DNA of 64,000 nucleotides, taken from the NCBI RefSeq assembly GCF_002150735.1, contig NZ_MUKA01000001.1, positions 1-64,000 of the forward strand, in the 5' to 3' direction. Source of the DNA: Streptomyces africanus. GTDB lineage: Bacteria; Actinomycetota; Actinomycetes; Streptomycetales; Streptomycetaceae. Numbering within the stretch: position 1 is the first letter of the stretch; each line of letters begins with the position of its first letter. A model generated the notes under the pieces. That model worked only from the letters and a program-made list of their open reading frames with translations, did no database searches and was not told the origin of the DNA. Positions 63,512 to 64,000 of the stretch are shown piece after piece. The translations under genes and the position numbers were made by a program.

Positions 63512-64000
63512 GATTCCTCGCTGGACAGTTCGGAGCCTTCCATGGCGGCGACGAGTTCGCTCTCGGTCATGCCGCTTCCTTCCGTTGTCTTCCTGCCGCG
63601 GACCCAGATCTGGATCCGGTCGCAGAAGGCGAGTTCCTCCGGTTCGTCACTGACCAGGAGAACGGCCAGTCCCTCTTTGCGTCGTTGCTCGACGATGTCG
63701 AGGATCGTGGCCTTGGAGGCGATGTCGACGCCTGCGGTGGGGTGCAGCAGGACGAGCACGGCCGGATCGGTACTCAGTGCCGAGCCCAGCAAGACCTTCT
63801 GCTGGTTGCCGCCGCTGAGCTCGCCCACGGGCTGGGCCACGGAGGAGCACTTCACGCCGAGGTCGGTGCGGTTGGTCTCGGCGAACCGGCGCCGGGCACG
63901 GCGGTCCAGGAGGACGCGCTTGGTCAGCTTCTTCAAGGCCGGCATGGTGATGTTGTCCTCGATGGACATCCCGCCGACCAGGCCCGTGTTGATGCGGTCC
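63508..64000 (-). CDS. Ribose-type sugar ABC transporter ATPase (partial, cut by window end)
   Basis: The C-terminal 164 codons of an RbsA/MglA-like double ATPase; the frame continues past position 64000 (DRINTGLVGGMSIEDNI). The signature LSGGNQQK is present, and LLVSDEPEE is the region after the H-loop. The Walker B stretch reads LVLLHPTAGVDIAS where LDEPTRGVDV is usual, so the Asp-Glu pair is missing in this second nucleotide site. It is coupled to the permease by an ATGA overlap. Confidence 0.9.
   Translation of the reverse strand, partial: DRINTGLVGGMSIEDNITMPALKKLTKRVLLDRRARRRFAETNRTDLGVKCSSVAQPVGELSGGNQQKVLLGSALSTDPAVLVLLHPTAGVDIASKATILDIVEQRRKEGLAVLLVSDEPEELAFCDRIQIWVRGRKTTEGSGMTESELVAAMEGSELSSEES

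Overview
The window looks like a Streptomyces (or close actinomycete) chromosome segment. It is GC-rich with strong third-position G/C bias, uses many GTG/TTG starts and ATGA stop/start overlaps, and carries actinomycete hallmarks: an ergothioneine operon, a Tat-exported GH43/AbfB enzyme, a F420-type oxidoreductase and a PIG-L/MshB-like deacetylase. The first bases resemble the Tn5/Nextera mosaic end, so the window probably starts at a contig edge. The right edge cuts through a sugar ABC ATPase gene. All calls were made by reading; no alignment, profile search or GC calculation was run.

Layout. (1) 0.2-10.2 kb is core-like chromosome: HAD phosphatase, dodecin, egtD-egtC-egtB-egtA (minus strand), a microbial PARG-like macrodomain protein convergent with a PemK/MazF-like toxin, an amidase, and a secreted GH43/AbfB protein. 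(2) 10.2-10.5 kb is an IS5-type transposase relic. (3) 10.8-46.9 kb is a hybrid NRPS-PKS biosynthetic cluster. Left half: stand-alone C protein with a TTA codon, two free carrier proteins and a methyltransferase (minus strand), a KS-AT protein with lost catalytic residues, and a C-A-N-methyltransferase-PCP NRPS predicted to install sarcosine. Middle: an IS relic, a truncated copy of the first gene's 5' end, an LmbU-family regulator and a second methyltransferase. Right half, one tightly overlapping operon: acyl-AMP ligase, SDR, ACP, KS-AT-DH-KR-ACP, C-PCP, KS-AT0-KR0-ACP0, ACP-aminotransferase-C. Then come an IS relic, two overlapping ABC exporter half-subunits, and a shrunken adenylation-domain relic. 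(4) 47-52.6 kb is a scar zone with HTH, IS5, tyrosine-recombinase, quinone-reductase and PadR relics around two intact membrane/beta-propeller genes. (5) 52.6-64 kb is accessory metabolism: PIG-L deacetylase, broken NmrA-like gene, MBL-fold hydrolase divergent from a TetR gene across a perfect operator-like palindrome, IS630 relic, second TetR, F420-type oxidoreductase, SDR, phytanoyl-CoA dioxygenase, LacI-type regulator, SDR, and a ribose-type ABC transporter.

How the cluster may work (inference). The ligase loads a carboxylic acid on the small ACP, and the complete PKS module adds and processes one malonyl unit. The next PKS module keeps an intact KS but has lost AT, KR and ACP residues. 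This fits handing its beta-keto product to the ACP-aminotransferase-C protein, because transamination needs an unreduced keto group and a working carrier. A beta-amino acyl unit and sarcosine are therefore predicted parts of the product. No thioesterase is present; the NRPS gene ends next to an IS relic, so the natural terminus may have been lost. A near-identical palindrome lies in both divergent promoter regions and contains, in one copy, the core reported for LmbU, so the LmbU-like protein is the obvious candidate regulator. I could not match the cluster to a named compound.
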